The notes below the pieces were generated by a model. The model had not been told where the DNA came from and did no database searches. It saw only the letters and a list, made by a program, of their open reading frames with translations. Below, in pieces: positions 15,860 through 24,373 of a stretch of DNA of 64,000 nt. The stretch lies in NCBI RefSeq assembly GCF_025165815.1, contig NZ_JAFFZE010000018.1, positions 1 through 64,000 of the forward strand, written 5' to 3'. Both the position numbers and the translations under genes were made by a program. The stretch is from Actinophytocola gossypii. GTDB taxonomy: Bacteria > Actinomycetota > Actinomycetes > Mycobacteriales > Pseudonocardiaceae. The number at the start of each line of letters is the position of its first letter. Position 1 is the first letter of the stretch.

Positions 15860-16914
15860 GCGGTCCAGTGTGCCTGGCCGGTTCCCAGGGCCGAGGCAAC
15901 GGCGCGGACCTGGGCGGCGTCCCGCGCGTCGACCATCAGCATGGTGACGCCGCGGTCGGCCCACTCGGCGGCGCGGCGGCGGACCTCCGTGGCGTTCCCG
16001 ATGATCGCGGTCTCGGCGACCAGCTCGTCCGGCACGGCGGCGGCCGCCTCGGCCCGACGGCCCTCGCGGAACCTGGCCCCGACCTCGTCGACGACCTCGC
16101 CGTATCCCATGCGGCGGAACAGGTCCGCGTGGAAGTTCTTCTCGGCGGCGCCCATTCCGCCCGCGTAGAGCGCGATCACCGGGCGGTGCCTGTCGTACTC
16201 GGCCGCCGGGTCGTCGGTGACGGTGACCGAGGCGTTCGCGGCGACCTCGAAGTCCGCGCGCGAGCGGCGGGCGCCCGGGCGGGCGAACCCCTCGTCGAGC
16301 CAGGCGTTGTACTGGTCGGCGAGGGTGGCGGTGAAGTAGAGCCCGAGCCACCCGTCCGCGATCTCCGCCGCCAGCGCGACGTTCTTGGGGCCTTCCGCGC
16401 CGAGCCAGATCGGGAGGTCGGCGCGCAGCGGGTGGGTGATCGGCCGCAGCGGCTTGCCGAGCCCGTCGGCGCCCGGCCCGGTGTAGGGGAGGGGGTAGTG
16501 CGGCCCGGCGCTGGTGACCGGGGCCTCCCGCGCGAGCACCTGCCGGACGATGGCGACGTACTCGCGAGTCCGCGCGAGCGGGCGCGCGAACGGCGCGCCG
16601 TACCAGCCCTCGACGACCTGCGGCCCGGACACGCCGAGCCCGAGGATCGCCCGGCCACCGGACAGGTGGTCGAGGGTGAGCGCCGCCATCGCCGCGGCGG
16701 TCGGTGCCCGCGCGGACAACTGCGCGACCGCCGTGCCGAGCCGGACGCGCGAGGTGGCCGCTCCCCACCAGGCGAGCGGCGTGAACACGTCCGACCCCCA
16801 CGACTCCGCGGTGAACACGGCGTCGAACCCGACCTCGTCCGCGGCGACGACCATCTCCGCCGCGTCCGGCGGCATGGCGGCACCCCAGTACCCGAGCTGC
16901 AGTCCAAGTTTCAT
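15856..16914 (-). CDS. LLM-class F420-dependent oxidoreductase
   Basis: A 352-residue luciferase-like TIM-barrel protein of the F420-dependent class. It begins MKLGLQLGYWG and continues with FDAVFTAESWGSDVFTPLAWW, then RVRLGTAVAQLSARAPTAAAM and GRAILGLGVSGPQVVEGWYG, all typical of this family. ATG 16914 is preferred because it gives the family N-terminus; ATG 16923 adds three residues. It forms a two-gene unit with the Nudix gene (4-base overlap). The reaction is an F420H2-dependent reduction or oxidation of an unknown substrate. Confidence 0.87.
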   Translation of the reverse strand: MKLGLQLGYWGAAMPPDAAEMVVAADEVGFDAVFTAESWGSDVFTPLAWWGAATSRVRLGTAVAQLSARAPTAAAMAALTLDHLSGGRAILGLGVSGPQVVEGWYGAPFARPLARTREYVAIVRQVLAREAPVTSAGPHYPLPYTGPGADGLGKPLRPITHPLRADLPIWLGAEGPKNVALAAEIADGWLGLYFTATLADQYNAWLDEGFARPGARRSRADFEVAANASVTVTDDPAAEYDRHRPVIALYAGGMGAAEKNFHADLFRRMGYGEVVDEVGARFREGRRAEAAAAVPDELVAETAIIGNATEVRRRAAEWADRGVTMLMVDARDAAQVRAVASALGTGQAHWTA

Positions 16915-17005
16915 GCCCGGCATCGTAGATCGCGACCGGGAACCGAATAGTTCACTCGTTCGATAAACGTGGTTGTTGTGCAGGTCGGATAAAGTGGAGT
17001 AGGGC

Positions 17006-17953
17006 TCAGCCCATCGCCTCGGCGAACAGCGGGACCGCGTTGTCGATCGCGTACAGCGTGCCCAGGGTCGAGCCGCTGGAGAACGACGTGATCAGGTCCT
17101 GGTCCTCGAGGATCACCAGGCGACCGTCCTTCGCGGACGGAAGCTGGTTGAGCACCCGGTCGGCCTTCAGCGCCGAGGCGTCCGCGCCGATCGGGAACAC
17201 CACGGTCAGGTCCGCGTCCAGCACCCCGACCTGCTCGCGCGACAGGTCGACGTAGAACGACTCGCCGGCCAGCTCCTGGATCTGCGGCTTCAGCGTGAAC
17301 CCGAGGCTCTCCATCAGGTCCGCCCGGGAGTCGCCACGCACGTACGCGCCGTACTGGTCGTTGAAGTACGCCCCGACCGCGACCGTCTTCCCCTCGAACT
17401 CCGGGTGCTCGGACCGCACCGTCGCCAGCCGGTCCTCGACCTCGGCGATCAGCCGGTCGCCCTCCTCCTTCTTGCCCAGGGCCGCGGACACCAGTTCCAT
17501 CTGCTGCCGCCACGTCGTGCCGTAGGGGATCACGTCCGCCGGCGCGCCGACGGTCGGCGCGATCTTGCTCAGCTCCTCGTGCTGCTCCTGGCTGTTGTCC
17601 GAGCGGGTGTTCAGGATCAGGTCCGGGTCGAGCTCGTGCACCCGCTCGTAGTCCAGCTCCTGGCTGTCCAGCAGCACCGGCGACTCGTCGTAGCGCCCGT
17701 CCGCCCACGGGCCGACGCCCTCGCCGCCGACGCTCATCCAGTCGATCGCCGCGATCGGCTGCACGCCGAGCGCCAGCGCGGCCTCCGCGTCCGACCAGCC
17801 GAGCGCGATCACCCGCTTCGGCTCGGCCGGGACGGTGACCTGCCCGAACCGGGTCTCGACCGTGGCGCCGGTGGGCTCCTCGGTCTCCTCGACCTGCCCG
17901 CACGCGGTGCCGACCAAGGTGACGGACACCAGTGCTGCCAACAACTTCCTCAC
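17006..17953 (-). CDS. Iron-siderophore ABC transporter substrate-binding lipoprotein
   Basis: A 315-residue extracytoplasmic class III (FepB/FhuD-type) binding protein. A short signal peptide ends in a lipobox-like LVGTAC (Cys ~18), so it is probably lipid-anchored. The mature part has two lobes joined by a long helix: RVIALGWSDAEAALALGVQP at the start, HELDPDLILNTRSDNSQEQH, and FPIGADASALKADRVLNQLP. GTG 17953 overlaps the upstream ATPase stop by 4 bases. It is the last gene of a permease-permease-ATPase-SBP operon with an iron box upstream (20967-20985). It may import the hydroxamate siderophore encoded ~35 kb away. Confidence 0.88.
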   Translation of the reverse strand: MRKLLAALVSVTLVGTACGQVEETEEPTGATVETRFGQVTVPAEPKRVIALGWSDAEAALALGVQPIAAIDWMSVGGEGVGPWADGRYDESPVLLDSQELDYERVHELDPDLILNTRSDNSQEQHEELSKIAPTVGAPADVIPYGTTWRQQMELVSAALGKKEEGDRLIAEVEDRLATVRSEHPEFEGKTVAVGAYFNDQYGAYVRGDSRADLMESLGFTLKPQIQELAGESFYVDLSREQVGVLDADLTVVFPIGADASALKADRVLNQLPSAKDGRLVILEDQDLITSFSSGSTLGTLYAIDNAVPLFAEAMG

Positions 17954-18759
17954 GCGGACTGCTCCATTCGGTGACGGCCCCTCGGCACGACCATCGGCGT
18001 GCGGGACAGTGGATCGGGGATGATCTGACAGGCCATGCCGAACACCCGCTCGATGACCTCGGCGGTCACCACCTCGGCGGGCGCGCCCTCGGCGACGATC
18101 GCGCCGTCGCGCATGGCGATCAGGTGGTCGGCGTAGCGGCAGGCCAGGTTGAGGTCGTGCAGGACGACCACGACGGTGGTACCGGCGGAGTGGTTCAGGT
18201 CCACGAGCAGGTCAAGCACCTCGACCTGGTGCGCGACGTCCAGGTAGGTCGTCGGCTCGTCGAGCAGCAGCAGGTCGGTGCGCTGGGCGAGCGCCATCGC
18301 GATCCACACCCGCTGCCGCTGCCCGCCGGACAGCTCGGCCACCGGCCGCGCCGCGAGCTCCAGCGTGTCGGTCGCGGTGAGCGCCTCGGTGACCGCCTCG
18401 TCGTCGGCCTTGGTCCACCGGCGGAACCAGCCCTGGTGCGGGTAGCGGCCGCGCCCGACGAGGTCGGCGACCGTGATGCCCTCCGGCGCGACCGGGGTCT
18501 GCGGCAGGATGCCGAGCACGGTGGCGACCTCGCGGCCGGGCATCGTGGTGATGTCCCGGCCGTCCAGCTCGACCGTGCCGGCGGCCGGGGCGAGCAGCCG
18601 GGCGAGCCCGCGCAGCAGCGTCGACTTCCCGCACGCGTTCGGGCCGACGATCATGGTCACCTGGCCGGGCGGGATGTCCATCGTGAGGTCGCGGACGACC
18701 TCGCGGCGGTCGTAGGCCAGGCGCAGGTCCTTGGCGGTCAGCGTGTGGTGAATGGTCAT
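17950..18759 (-). CDS. Iron-siderophore ABC transporter ATP-binding protein (FepC-like)
   Basis: A 269-residue ATPase subunit. Walker A is IVGPNACGKSTLLRG (~40-54), the Q-loop is GILPQTPVAPEGITV, the signature is ELSGGQRQRVWIAMALAQ, Walker B is LLLLDEPTTYLDVAHQ and the switch is LHDLNLACRYADH; all match the FepC/FhuC group. ATG 18759 overlaps the upstream permease stop by 4 bases, and its own stop overlaps the binding-protein start. Confidence 0.93.
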   Translation of the reverse strand: MTIHHTLTAKDLRLAYDRREVVRDLTMDIPPGQVTMIVGPNACGKSTLLRGLARLLAPAAGTVELDGRDITTMPGREVATVLGILPQTPVAPEGITVADLVGRGRYPHQGWFRRWTKADDEAVTEALTATDTLELAARPVAELSGGQRQRVWIAMALAQRTDLLLLDEPTTYLDVAHQVEVLDLLVDLNHSAGTTVVVVLHDLNLACRYADHLIAMRDGAIVAEGAPAEVVTAEVIERVFGMACQIIPDPLSRTPMVVPRGRHRMEQSA

Positions 18760-19775
18760 CCGCCGTGGCCTCCTCTGTTCATTCTGGCGAGCAGGATCAG
18801 CAGGTAGGGCGCGCCGATCGCGCCGGTGAGCACGCCGACCGGCACCCGGGGCAGGCCGGGGGTGTGCTGGGCGGCGAAGTCGGCCGCGACCACGATCACC
18901 GCGCCGACCAGCGTCGACGGCAGCAGTGCGGGGCCGCCGTCGCGGGCGAGCCGGCGGCCGATCGGCGCGGAGAGCAGCGCCACGAACGCGATCGGGCCGG
19001 CGGTGGCGGTCGCGGTGCCGGCCAGGGCGACCGCGCACAGCAGCAACCCGAGCCGGGCGCGCGGCACGGCGAGTCCGAGTCCGCTCGCGGTGTCGTCGCC
19101 GAAGCCCATCAGGTCCAGTGCCCGCGCGGCGGCCGCGACGGCGGGCAGCAGCAGCACGAGCGCGACGGCGAGCGGGACGAGCTTGTCCCAGCCGCTGTCG
19201 TTGAGGCTGCCGGTGAGCCAGACCAGGGCGTCCTGGGCGCTGGTGACCTGGGAGCGGGTCATGAAGTAGCTGATGACGCTGAGCAGGATCGCGGCGAGCC
19301 CGATGCCGACCAGCACCAGGCGGTACCCGGTGACGCCGTCGCGCCAGGCCAGCAGGTACATCAGCGCGGCGGTGGCCAGCGCGCCGACCAGCGCGGCAGC
19401 GGCGACCCCCGGTCCGCCGAGCCCGAACGCCACGATCCCGGTGACCGCGGCGGCGCCTGCGCCCGCGCTGATGCCGATGACGTCCGGGCTGGCCAGCGGG
19501 TTCCCGAGCAGGCTCTGCAGGATCGCACCGGACAGCCCGAACGCCGCGCCGACGAGCAACCCGGTCAGCGCCCGCGGCAGCCGCCGGTCGAGCACGATGT
19601 AGTTGGTGTCGCTGCTGCCCTGCCCGGCGAGGGTGGACAGCACGTCCGGCAGCGAGACGGTCGCCGTGCCGACGCTGAGCGCGAGCAGGAACACTCCCGC
19701 CGCGAGTGCCGCCAGCAGCACGGACACCAGCCGCGCACGCCGCCGCACCCGACGGACCACCGCGAGCGCGCTCAC
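18756..19775 (-). CDS. FecCD-family siderophore ABC permease (second)
   Basis: A 339-residue BtuCD/FecCD-type permease with about nine to ten membrane helices. Typical motifs are RLPRALTGLLVGAAFGLSGAILQ, NPLASPDVIGISAGAG and GPIAFVALLSAPIGRRLA near the end. GTG 19775 has GGGGAGG 7 bases upstream. It pairs with the permease at 19906-20943 (130-base gap) to form the heterodimeric channel, and is coupled to the ATPase by a 4-base overlap. Confidence 0.92.
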   Translation of the reverse strand: MSALAVVRRVRRRARLVSVLLAALAAGVFLLALSVGTATVSLPDVLSTLAGQGSSDTNYIVLDRRLPRALTGLLVGAAFGLSGAILQSLLGNPLASPDVIGISAGAGAAAVTGIVAFGLGGPGVAAAALVGALATAALMYLLAWRDGVTGYRLVLVGIGLAAILLSVISYFMTRSQVTSAQDALVWLTGSLNDSGWDKLVPLAVALVLLLPAVAAAARALDLMGFGDDTASGLGLAVPRARLGLLLCAVALAGTATATAGPIAFVALLSAPIGRRLARDGGPALLPSTLVGAVIVVAADFAAQHTPGLPRVPVGVLTGAIGAPYLLILLARMNRGGHGG

Positions 19776-19905
19776 AGTTCCGCCTCCCCGGAATTTTTTG
19801 TGCTGGTCACGTTGGGAAGGACGGGTTCGGTTCGGTCACGTACTCGTGGCTGGCTTGCGTCACGTTCCCCTGAGGTGACGGTTTCGGAGGTCGACAGAAG
19901 GTATT

Positions 19906-20943
19906 TCACTGCCGCCGCCCCCGCCGCCGTACCAGCGCGATGAACACCGGCCCGCCGAGCACCGCGGTGACGATGCCCACCTGCACCTCAGCCGGCCAGG
20001 CGATCACCCGACCGAGGATGTCCGCGGCGAGCACCAGCACCGGCGCGAACAGCAGCGCGCACGGCAGCACGACCCGGTGGTCCGGCCCGGCGACCATCCG
20101 CGCCACGGGCGGAACGGCGAGCCCGACGAACCCGATCGGCCCCGCCGCCGCGGTGGCCGCCCCGCACAGCAGCACGACCGTGACCCCCGCGACGATCCGC
20201 GCGACGGCCGTGTTCTGGCCCAGCCCGCGCGCGATGTCGTCGCCGAGGGTCAGCGTGTTCAGCAGCCGCCCCGAGGCCAGCGCGAGCACGATCCCGGCGC
20301 CGAGGAACGGCAGGACCTGGGTGAGCACGTCCAGGTGACGCCCGGACAACGACCCGACCTGCCAGAGCCGGAACTGCTCGAAGGCGTCGGTGTCCGAGAG
20401 CAGCACCGTCGTGGTCAGCGACACGAACGCCGCGTTCGCCGCCGCCCCGGACAGCGCGATCTTCACCGGCGTGGCGCCCTCGCGCCCCAGCGCGCCCACC
20501 CCGTACACCAGCACGGTCGCCACCAGCGCTCCACCGAAGGCGAACCAGACGTACCCGGTCAGGGCGGTCACCCCGAACAGGGTGATCCCCATGACCACGA
20601 ACAGTGAGGCCCCCGCGTTGATCCCCAGCACCCCCGGGTCCGCGAGCGGGTTCCGCGCCACGGCCTGCATCACGGTCCCGGCGAGCCCGAGCCCCGCGCC
20701 GACGAGCAGCGCGAGCAGGGTCCGAGGCAGCCGTTCCTCGCGGACGAAGAGGTGGTCGTTGATCGTCGGGTCGAAGTCCACGAGCGCGTCCACCACGGTC
20801 GGGACCGGGATCGCCTTGGACCCGACGAGCAGGCTGATCATGACCAGCCCGACCAGGGCCACCGCCGTCCCGCCGAGCCACGCGACGGTACGCCGCCGGA
20901 CCGGGACGTCCGCCGGAGCGAGCACAGTGGACACGACCGCCAC
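19906..20943 (-). CDS. FecCD-family siderophore ABC permease (first gene of operon)
   Basis: A 345-residue FecCD permease with the hallmark RLPRTLLALLVGAGLGLAGTVMQ, NPLADPGVLGINAGAS and GPIGFVGLAVPPVARMV. GTG 20943 is preceded by GGAGGAGG. It is the first gene of the importer operon; the iron box at 20967-20985 lies 24 bases upstream of the start, so repression by an iron-loaded DtxR/IdeR/DmdR-type regulator is expected. Confidence 0.92.
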   Translation of the reverse strand: MAVVSTVLAPADVPVRRRTVAWLGGTAVALVGLVMISLLVGSKAIPVPTVVDALVDFDPTINDHLFVREERLPRTLLALLVGAGLGLAGTVMQAVARNPLADPGVLGINAGASLFVVMGITLFGVTALTGYVWFAFGGALVATVLVYGVGALGREGATPVKIALSGAAANAAFVSLTTTVLLSDTDAFEQFRLWQVGSLSGRHLDVLTQVLPFLGAGIVLALASGRLLNTLTLGDDIARGLGQNTAVARIVAGVTVVLLCGAATAAAGPIGFVGLAVPPVARMVAGPDHRVVLPCALLFAPVLVLAADILGRVIAWPAEVQVGIVTAVLGGPVFIALVRRRGRRQ

Positions 20944-20966
20944 CGCCTCCTCCGTAAGCCCACGAC

Positions 20967-20985
20967 TTAGGGAAGGCTAACAAAA
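20967..20985 (-). promoter_or_regulatory. Iron box (IdeR/DmdR-type operator) of the siderophore importer
   Basis: TTAGGGAAGGCTAACAAAA matches 15 of 19 positions of the IdeR/DmdR consensus TTAGGTTAGGCTAACCTAA. It sits immediately upstream of the importer operon and also abuts the 3' end of the WS/DGAT gene. A second, better match is at 54657-54675 in the siderophore locus. Confidence 0.65.
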
Positions 20986-20988
20986 CCC

Positions 20989-22371
20989 TCAGGCGGTGGT
21001 CTTCTCCAGGTCGGTGAGCGACTCCTCCAGCAGGCCGAGGAGGCGTTGCAGGTGCGGGACCGTCCGGCGGCAGCCGGTGAGGCCGAACTCCAGGCTGTCG
21101 GCGTAGCTGGTGACGGTGATGTTCAGCGCCTGCCCCTCGTACGGGATGGACAGCGGATACACGCCCTGCATCCGCGCGCCGTTCCAGTACAGCGGCCGGC
21201 GCGGCCCCGGCACGTTCGAGATCAGCACGTTGAACGCGGGCGGCGTCACCGTGGTCAGCCCGGGCACGGTACCGATCGCCAGCGGCACCAGGGGGATCGC
21301 GCTCAGCGCGGTGATCTGCAGGCGGCTCATGCCGTGGTAGACCTCCTTGCCCCGGACCATCGACTCGTGGATCCGGGCCAACCGCGCCGCCGGGTCCACC
21401 TCGTCGGTGGCCAGGTCGCACAGGATCAGGCCGAGCGCGTTGCCGCCCAACGAGCCGTCACCGGCCGGCGCCGACCGGGCGCGCAGGGACATCGGCACCG
21501 CCGCCACCAGCGGCTTCTCCGGCAGCATCCCCAGGTCGATCATGTACTGCCGCAGCGCACCCGCGCACATCGCCAGCATCACGTCGTTCATCGTGGCGCT
21601 CGCCGCGCGGCCGACCGCCCGCAGGCGTTCCAGCGGCCAGCCCTGCGCCGCGAACCGCCTGGCGCCGGTGATCGGCACGTTGAACATCGACTTCGGCGCC
21701 TGGAACGCCAGCGTCGCCGCCTGTTCGCGGAACGCCTCGTTCACCATCCGCGCGGCCGCCGGACCGAGTCCGAACACGTCCTTGACCAGGGACGACACCG
21801 CGCGGAACGGGTCGAAGTCCTCGGTTCGGCCCGGTTTGTCGAAGACGTTCGTGCGCACCCTCGGCGACCAGGGCGGGCGGACGCCGCGCTCGGCCGGGTC
21901 CTCGGACAGCGAGCTCTGCAGCAGGCGCAGCGCCGACACCCCGTCGAGCAGCGCGTGGTGGATCTTGCTGTACGTGGCGAACCGGTTGCCCTGCAGGCCC
22001 TCGATCACCGTGAACTCCCACAGCGGCCGGTGCCGGTCCAGCAACGACCCGTGCAGGCGCGAGGTCAGCTCCAGCAGCTCCCGCACCCGCCCCGGCCTCG
22101 GCAGCCCGGACAGCCGCACGTGGTACTCCAGGTCGAGGTGGTCGTCGTTGGTCCAGGCGAACTGGCCCACCACGCCGACCGGACCACGCGGACGCCTGCG
22201 GAACAGCGGCCGCACGTCGACCAGGTCCAGCAGCGACCGGTGGAACTCGCCGACGAACTCCGGCCCGGCGCCGTCCGGCAGCTCGAACAGCTGCAGCCCG
22301 CCGACGTGCATCGGGTGCTCACGGGCCTCGGCGAGCAGGAACATCGAGTCCGTCACCGGCATCATCGCCAT
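20989..22371 (-). CDS. WS/DGAT-type wax ester synthase/diacylglycerol acyltransferase
   Basis: A 460-residue bifunctional acyltransferase of the actinobacterial WS/DGAT family, which esterifies diacylglycerol or a fatty alcohol with acyl-CoA for storage lipid. The N-terminus MPVTDSMFLLAE is typical. The catalytic HHxxxDG appears as KIHHALLDGVSA (~135). The C-terminal half carries NVLISNVPGPRRPLYWNGARM and the PLSIPYEGQALNITVTSY block. ATG 22371 is preferred over GTG 22380 because GGAGGT lies 7 bases before it. Confidence 0.92.
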   Translation of the reverse strand: MAMMPVTDSMFLLAEAREHPMHVGGLQLFELPDGAGPEFVGEFHRSLLDLVDVRPLFRRRPRGPVGVVGQFAWTNDDHLDLEYHVRLSGLPRPGRVRELLELTSRLHGSLLDRHRPLWEFTVIEGLQGNRFATYSKIHHALLDGVSALRLLQSSLSEDPAERGVRPPWSPRVRTNVFDKPGRTEDFDPFRAVSSLVKDVFGLGPAAARMVNEAFREQAATLAFQAPKSMFNVPITGARRFAAQGWPLERLRAVGRAASATMNDVMLAMCAGALRQYMIDLGMLPEKPLVAAVPMSLRARSAPAGDGSLGGNALGLILCDLATDEVDPAARLARIHESMVRGKEVYHGMSRLQITALSAIPLVPLAIGTVPGLTTVTPPAFNVLISNVPGPRRPLYWNGARMQGVYPLSIPYEGQALNITVTSYADSLEFGLTGCRRTVPHLQRLLGLLEESLTDLEKTTA

Positions 22372-22403
22372 CGCCCGCACCTCCGCCCGTCGAGACTAGC
22401 CCC

Positions 22404-23885
22404 TCACTGTGCCATGGAGTCGACGACGAGCTGGCCACCCTCGCGGCTGACCCGGACGTGACGCTTCTCCTCCACGCTGCCGTCGCCCTTGGTGTAGGTG
22501 ACGTCGACCGGCACGTTCACCGATCCGTCGGCGTTCGGCGTCACGCCCTGCGCGTTCCGCGAGCTGACACTGCTGTACTGGGACCAGTACTCCTTGAACG
22601 CCGCCAGCCCACCGAACTGCGCCTTCGCGTTGCTGGACAGCAGGTTCCACCGCGCCTGCGGGTTGTCGAAGTTGTTGTAGTAGTCGATCACCGTGTTCCC
22701 GGCCGCGCTGTAGTCGGTGACCGGGGCGTCCGGAACGATCGGGTTCGCCGGTGGTGGGGAGGACGATTCCTCCGACGACGGCGGCGTGCTCGGCTCGCCT
22801 CCGTCGCTCGGCGGCTGGCCGGTCAGCGTCGGCTGGGTACCGGCCTGGTCGGGCGGGTCCTCGGCGCCGGACGAGTTGTTCAGCAGGATCGTGGTCACCA
22901 CCCCGGCCAGCACCAGCACCGCGGCGATCGCGACCAGCACCAGGTTGCGCTGCGGCTGCCGCACCGGCCGCGCCGGCCGCGGGGTGGTCGCGGCGGTCGG
23001 CAGGGCGGCCGTGGCCGGGGCCGTCGCGACGCTCGTGGCGGCCGGGGTGGTCGGCTGGGGGAGGACGGCGACCGGGACCGGCGGGGTGGGGACGGGCGTG
23101 GCCGGCAGCGTCGGAATGGCCGCCAGCGTGGTCGCGGCGTCCTGCATGCTCGGCCGCGTCGACGGCTCGGTGCGCATGAGCGAGGTCAGGGTGCCGGCGA
23201 GCGGGCCCGCGTTGCGTGCCGGCGGCACGTTGCCCGAGGCCACGGCGTGCAGCAGCGCCAGCGGGTTGGTGTTCGTGCCGAACGGTGGGCGGCCCTCGAC
23301 CGCGTGGTAGAGCGTGGAGCCGAGCGAGAACACGTCCGACGCGCGGCTCGGGTCCTCGCCGCGGGCGATCTCCGGGGCCAGGTAGGCGGGGGTGCCGGCG
23401 ATCCCGTTCTGGGTGGTGACCGTGCCGTCGTCCAGCGCCTTGGAGATACCGAAGTCGGTGATCTTCACGGTGCCGTTGTCGGCGAGCAGGATGTTGCCCG
23501 GCTTGATGTCGCGGTGCACGATCCCGACCGCGTGCGCGGCGGCCAGCGCGGACGCCACCTGCGCGCCGATCTCGGCCACCTCGTTCGGCGGCAGCGTCCC
23601 GCGCTCGGCGAGCACCGCCGACAGACTGCGCGACGGCAGGAACTCCATGATCAGGCACGGGTCGCCGTCGTGCTCGGCGACGTCGAACATGGCGATGGCG
23701 TTGCGGTGCTGGAGGCGTGCGGCGATCCGCGCCTCGCGCATCGCCCGGCGGCGGGTCTCCTCGGCCGTGGTGTCGGACAGCGCGTACCGGACCAGCAGCC
23801 GCTTGATGGCCACGACTCGGCCGAGGCGCTCGTCCTGCGCCTTCCAGACCACGCCCATCGCGCCGCTGCCGACCTGTTCCTGCAA
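22404..23885 (-). CDS. PknB-family Ser/Thr protein kinase with extracellular NTF2-like domain
   Basis: A 493-residue transmembrane kinase. Gly loop VGSGAMGVV (5-13), Lys28 in VAIKRL, HRDIKPGN with catalytic Asp ~126, DFG 144-146 and GTPAYLAPE in the activation loop are all present. A Pro/Thr/Ala-rich linker leads to one membrane helix (LVLVAIAAVLVLAGVVTTILL). The ~150-residue outside part ends in a domain with DYYNNFDNPQARWNLLS, probably NTF2/SnoaL-like and sensory. The start is odd: upstream of TTG 23885 the frame has no ATG/GTG/TTG, although GRYRL just before it is expected kinase sequence; CTG 23906 or CTG 23927 are candidates. Confidence 0.88.
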   Translation of the reverse strand: MQEQVGSGAMGVVWKAQDERLGRVVAIKRLLVRYALSDTTAEETRRRAMREARIAARLQHRNAIAMFDVAEHDGDPCLIMEFLPSRSLSAVLAERGTLPPNEVAEIGAQVASALAAAHAVGIVHRDIKPGNILLADNGTVKITDFGISKALDDGTVTTQNGIAGTPAYLAPEIARGEDPSRASDVFSLGSTLYHAVEGRPPFGTNTNPLALLHAVASGNVPPARNAGPLAGTLTSLMRTEPSTRPSMQDAATTLAAIPTLPATPVPTPPVPVAVLPQPTTPAATSVATAPATAALPTAATTPRPARPVRQPQRNLVLVAIAAVLVLAGVVTTILLNNSSGAEDPPDQAGTQPTLTGQPPSDGGEPSTPPSSEESSSPPPANPIVPDAPVTDYSAAGNTVIDYYNNFDNPQARWNLLSSNAKAQFGGLAAFKEYWSQYSSVSSRNAQGVTPNADGSVNVPVDVTYTKGDGSVEEKRHVRVSREGGQLVVDSMAQ

Positions 23886-23982
23886 CCGGTAACGGCCGGC
23901 GATCAGTGCACCCTTCTCGATGACCAGGAACCTCTCGTGTGCGCGTTCATCCCGACCCCGACCGGGAGTGAGGATATCGAAC

Positions 23983-24327
23983 TCACCCAGCCGGGTAGTA
24001 CTCGGCGACGACGCGCTTCGGCGCGCGCAGGCGCCACGAGTCGGTGAGCAGTTCGGTCAGCTCGTCGACGTCGACGGCGCCGAAGCGGACGAGGATCATG
24101 GCGGCGCCGTCGTAGTGCGAGGTGGTGAAGAACTTCTCCGGGTCGGACGCGATCAGGCCGTGCTTCTCCGACTCGTCGGCCACGAACAGCGCGAGCACGT
24201 CGCCCTCCTCGCGGATGCGGGCGAAGAGCTTGTCCTTCACCCGGAAGCCCGGAGTGCCGTACGAGGGCCTCTCGGTGGTGTGCGGCAGCGAGAGGGCCAC
24301 CCGGCGCACGTCGTCCTCGGTAACCAT
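23983..24327 (-). CDS. MmcQ/YjbR family DNA-binding protein
   Basis: A 114-residue protein of the MmcQ/YjbR (CyaY-like fold) family. It shows VRRVALSLPHTTERPSYGTPGFRVKDKLFARI at the N-terminus (in pieces) and LRAPKRVVAEY at the C-terminus, both family hallmarks. The biochemical role is not established. ATG 24327. It lies in the same direction as the kinase, 97 bases upstream of the TTG start. Confidence 0.87.
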   Translation of the reverse strand: MVTEDDVRRVALSLPHTTERPSYGTPGFRVKDKLFARIREEGDVLALFVADESEKHGLIASDPEKFFTTSHYDGAAMILVRFGAVDVDELTELLTDSWRLRAPKRVVAEYYPAG

Positions 24328-24373
24328 GAGGACATCGTGACGGCTCCGGGTGGCCCCTGCCAGGATTACCGGC

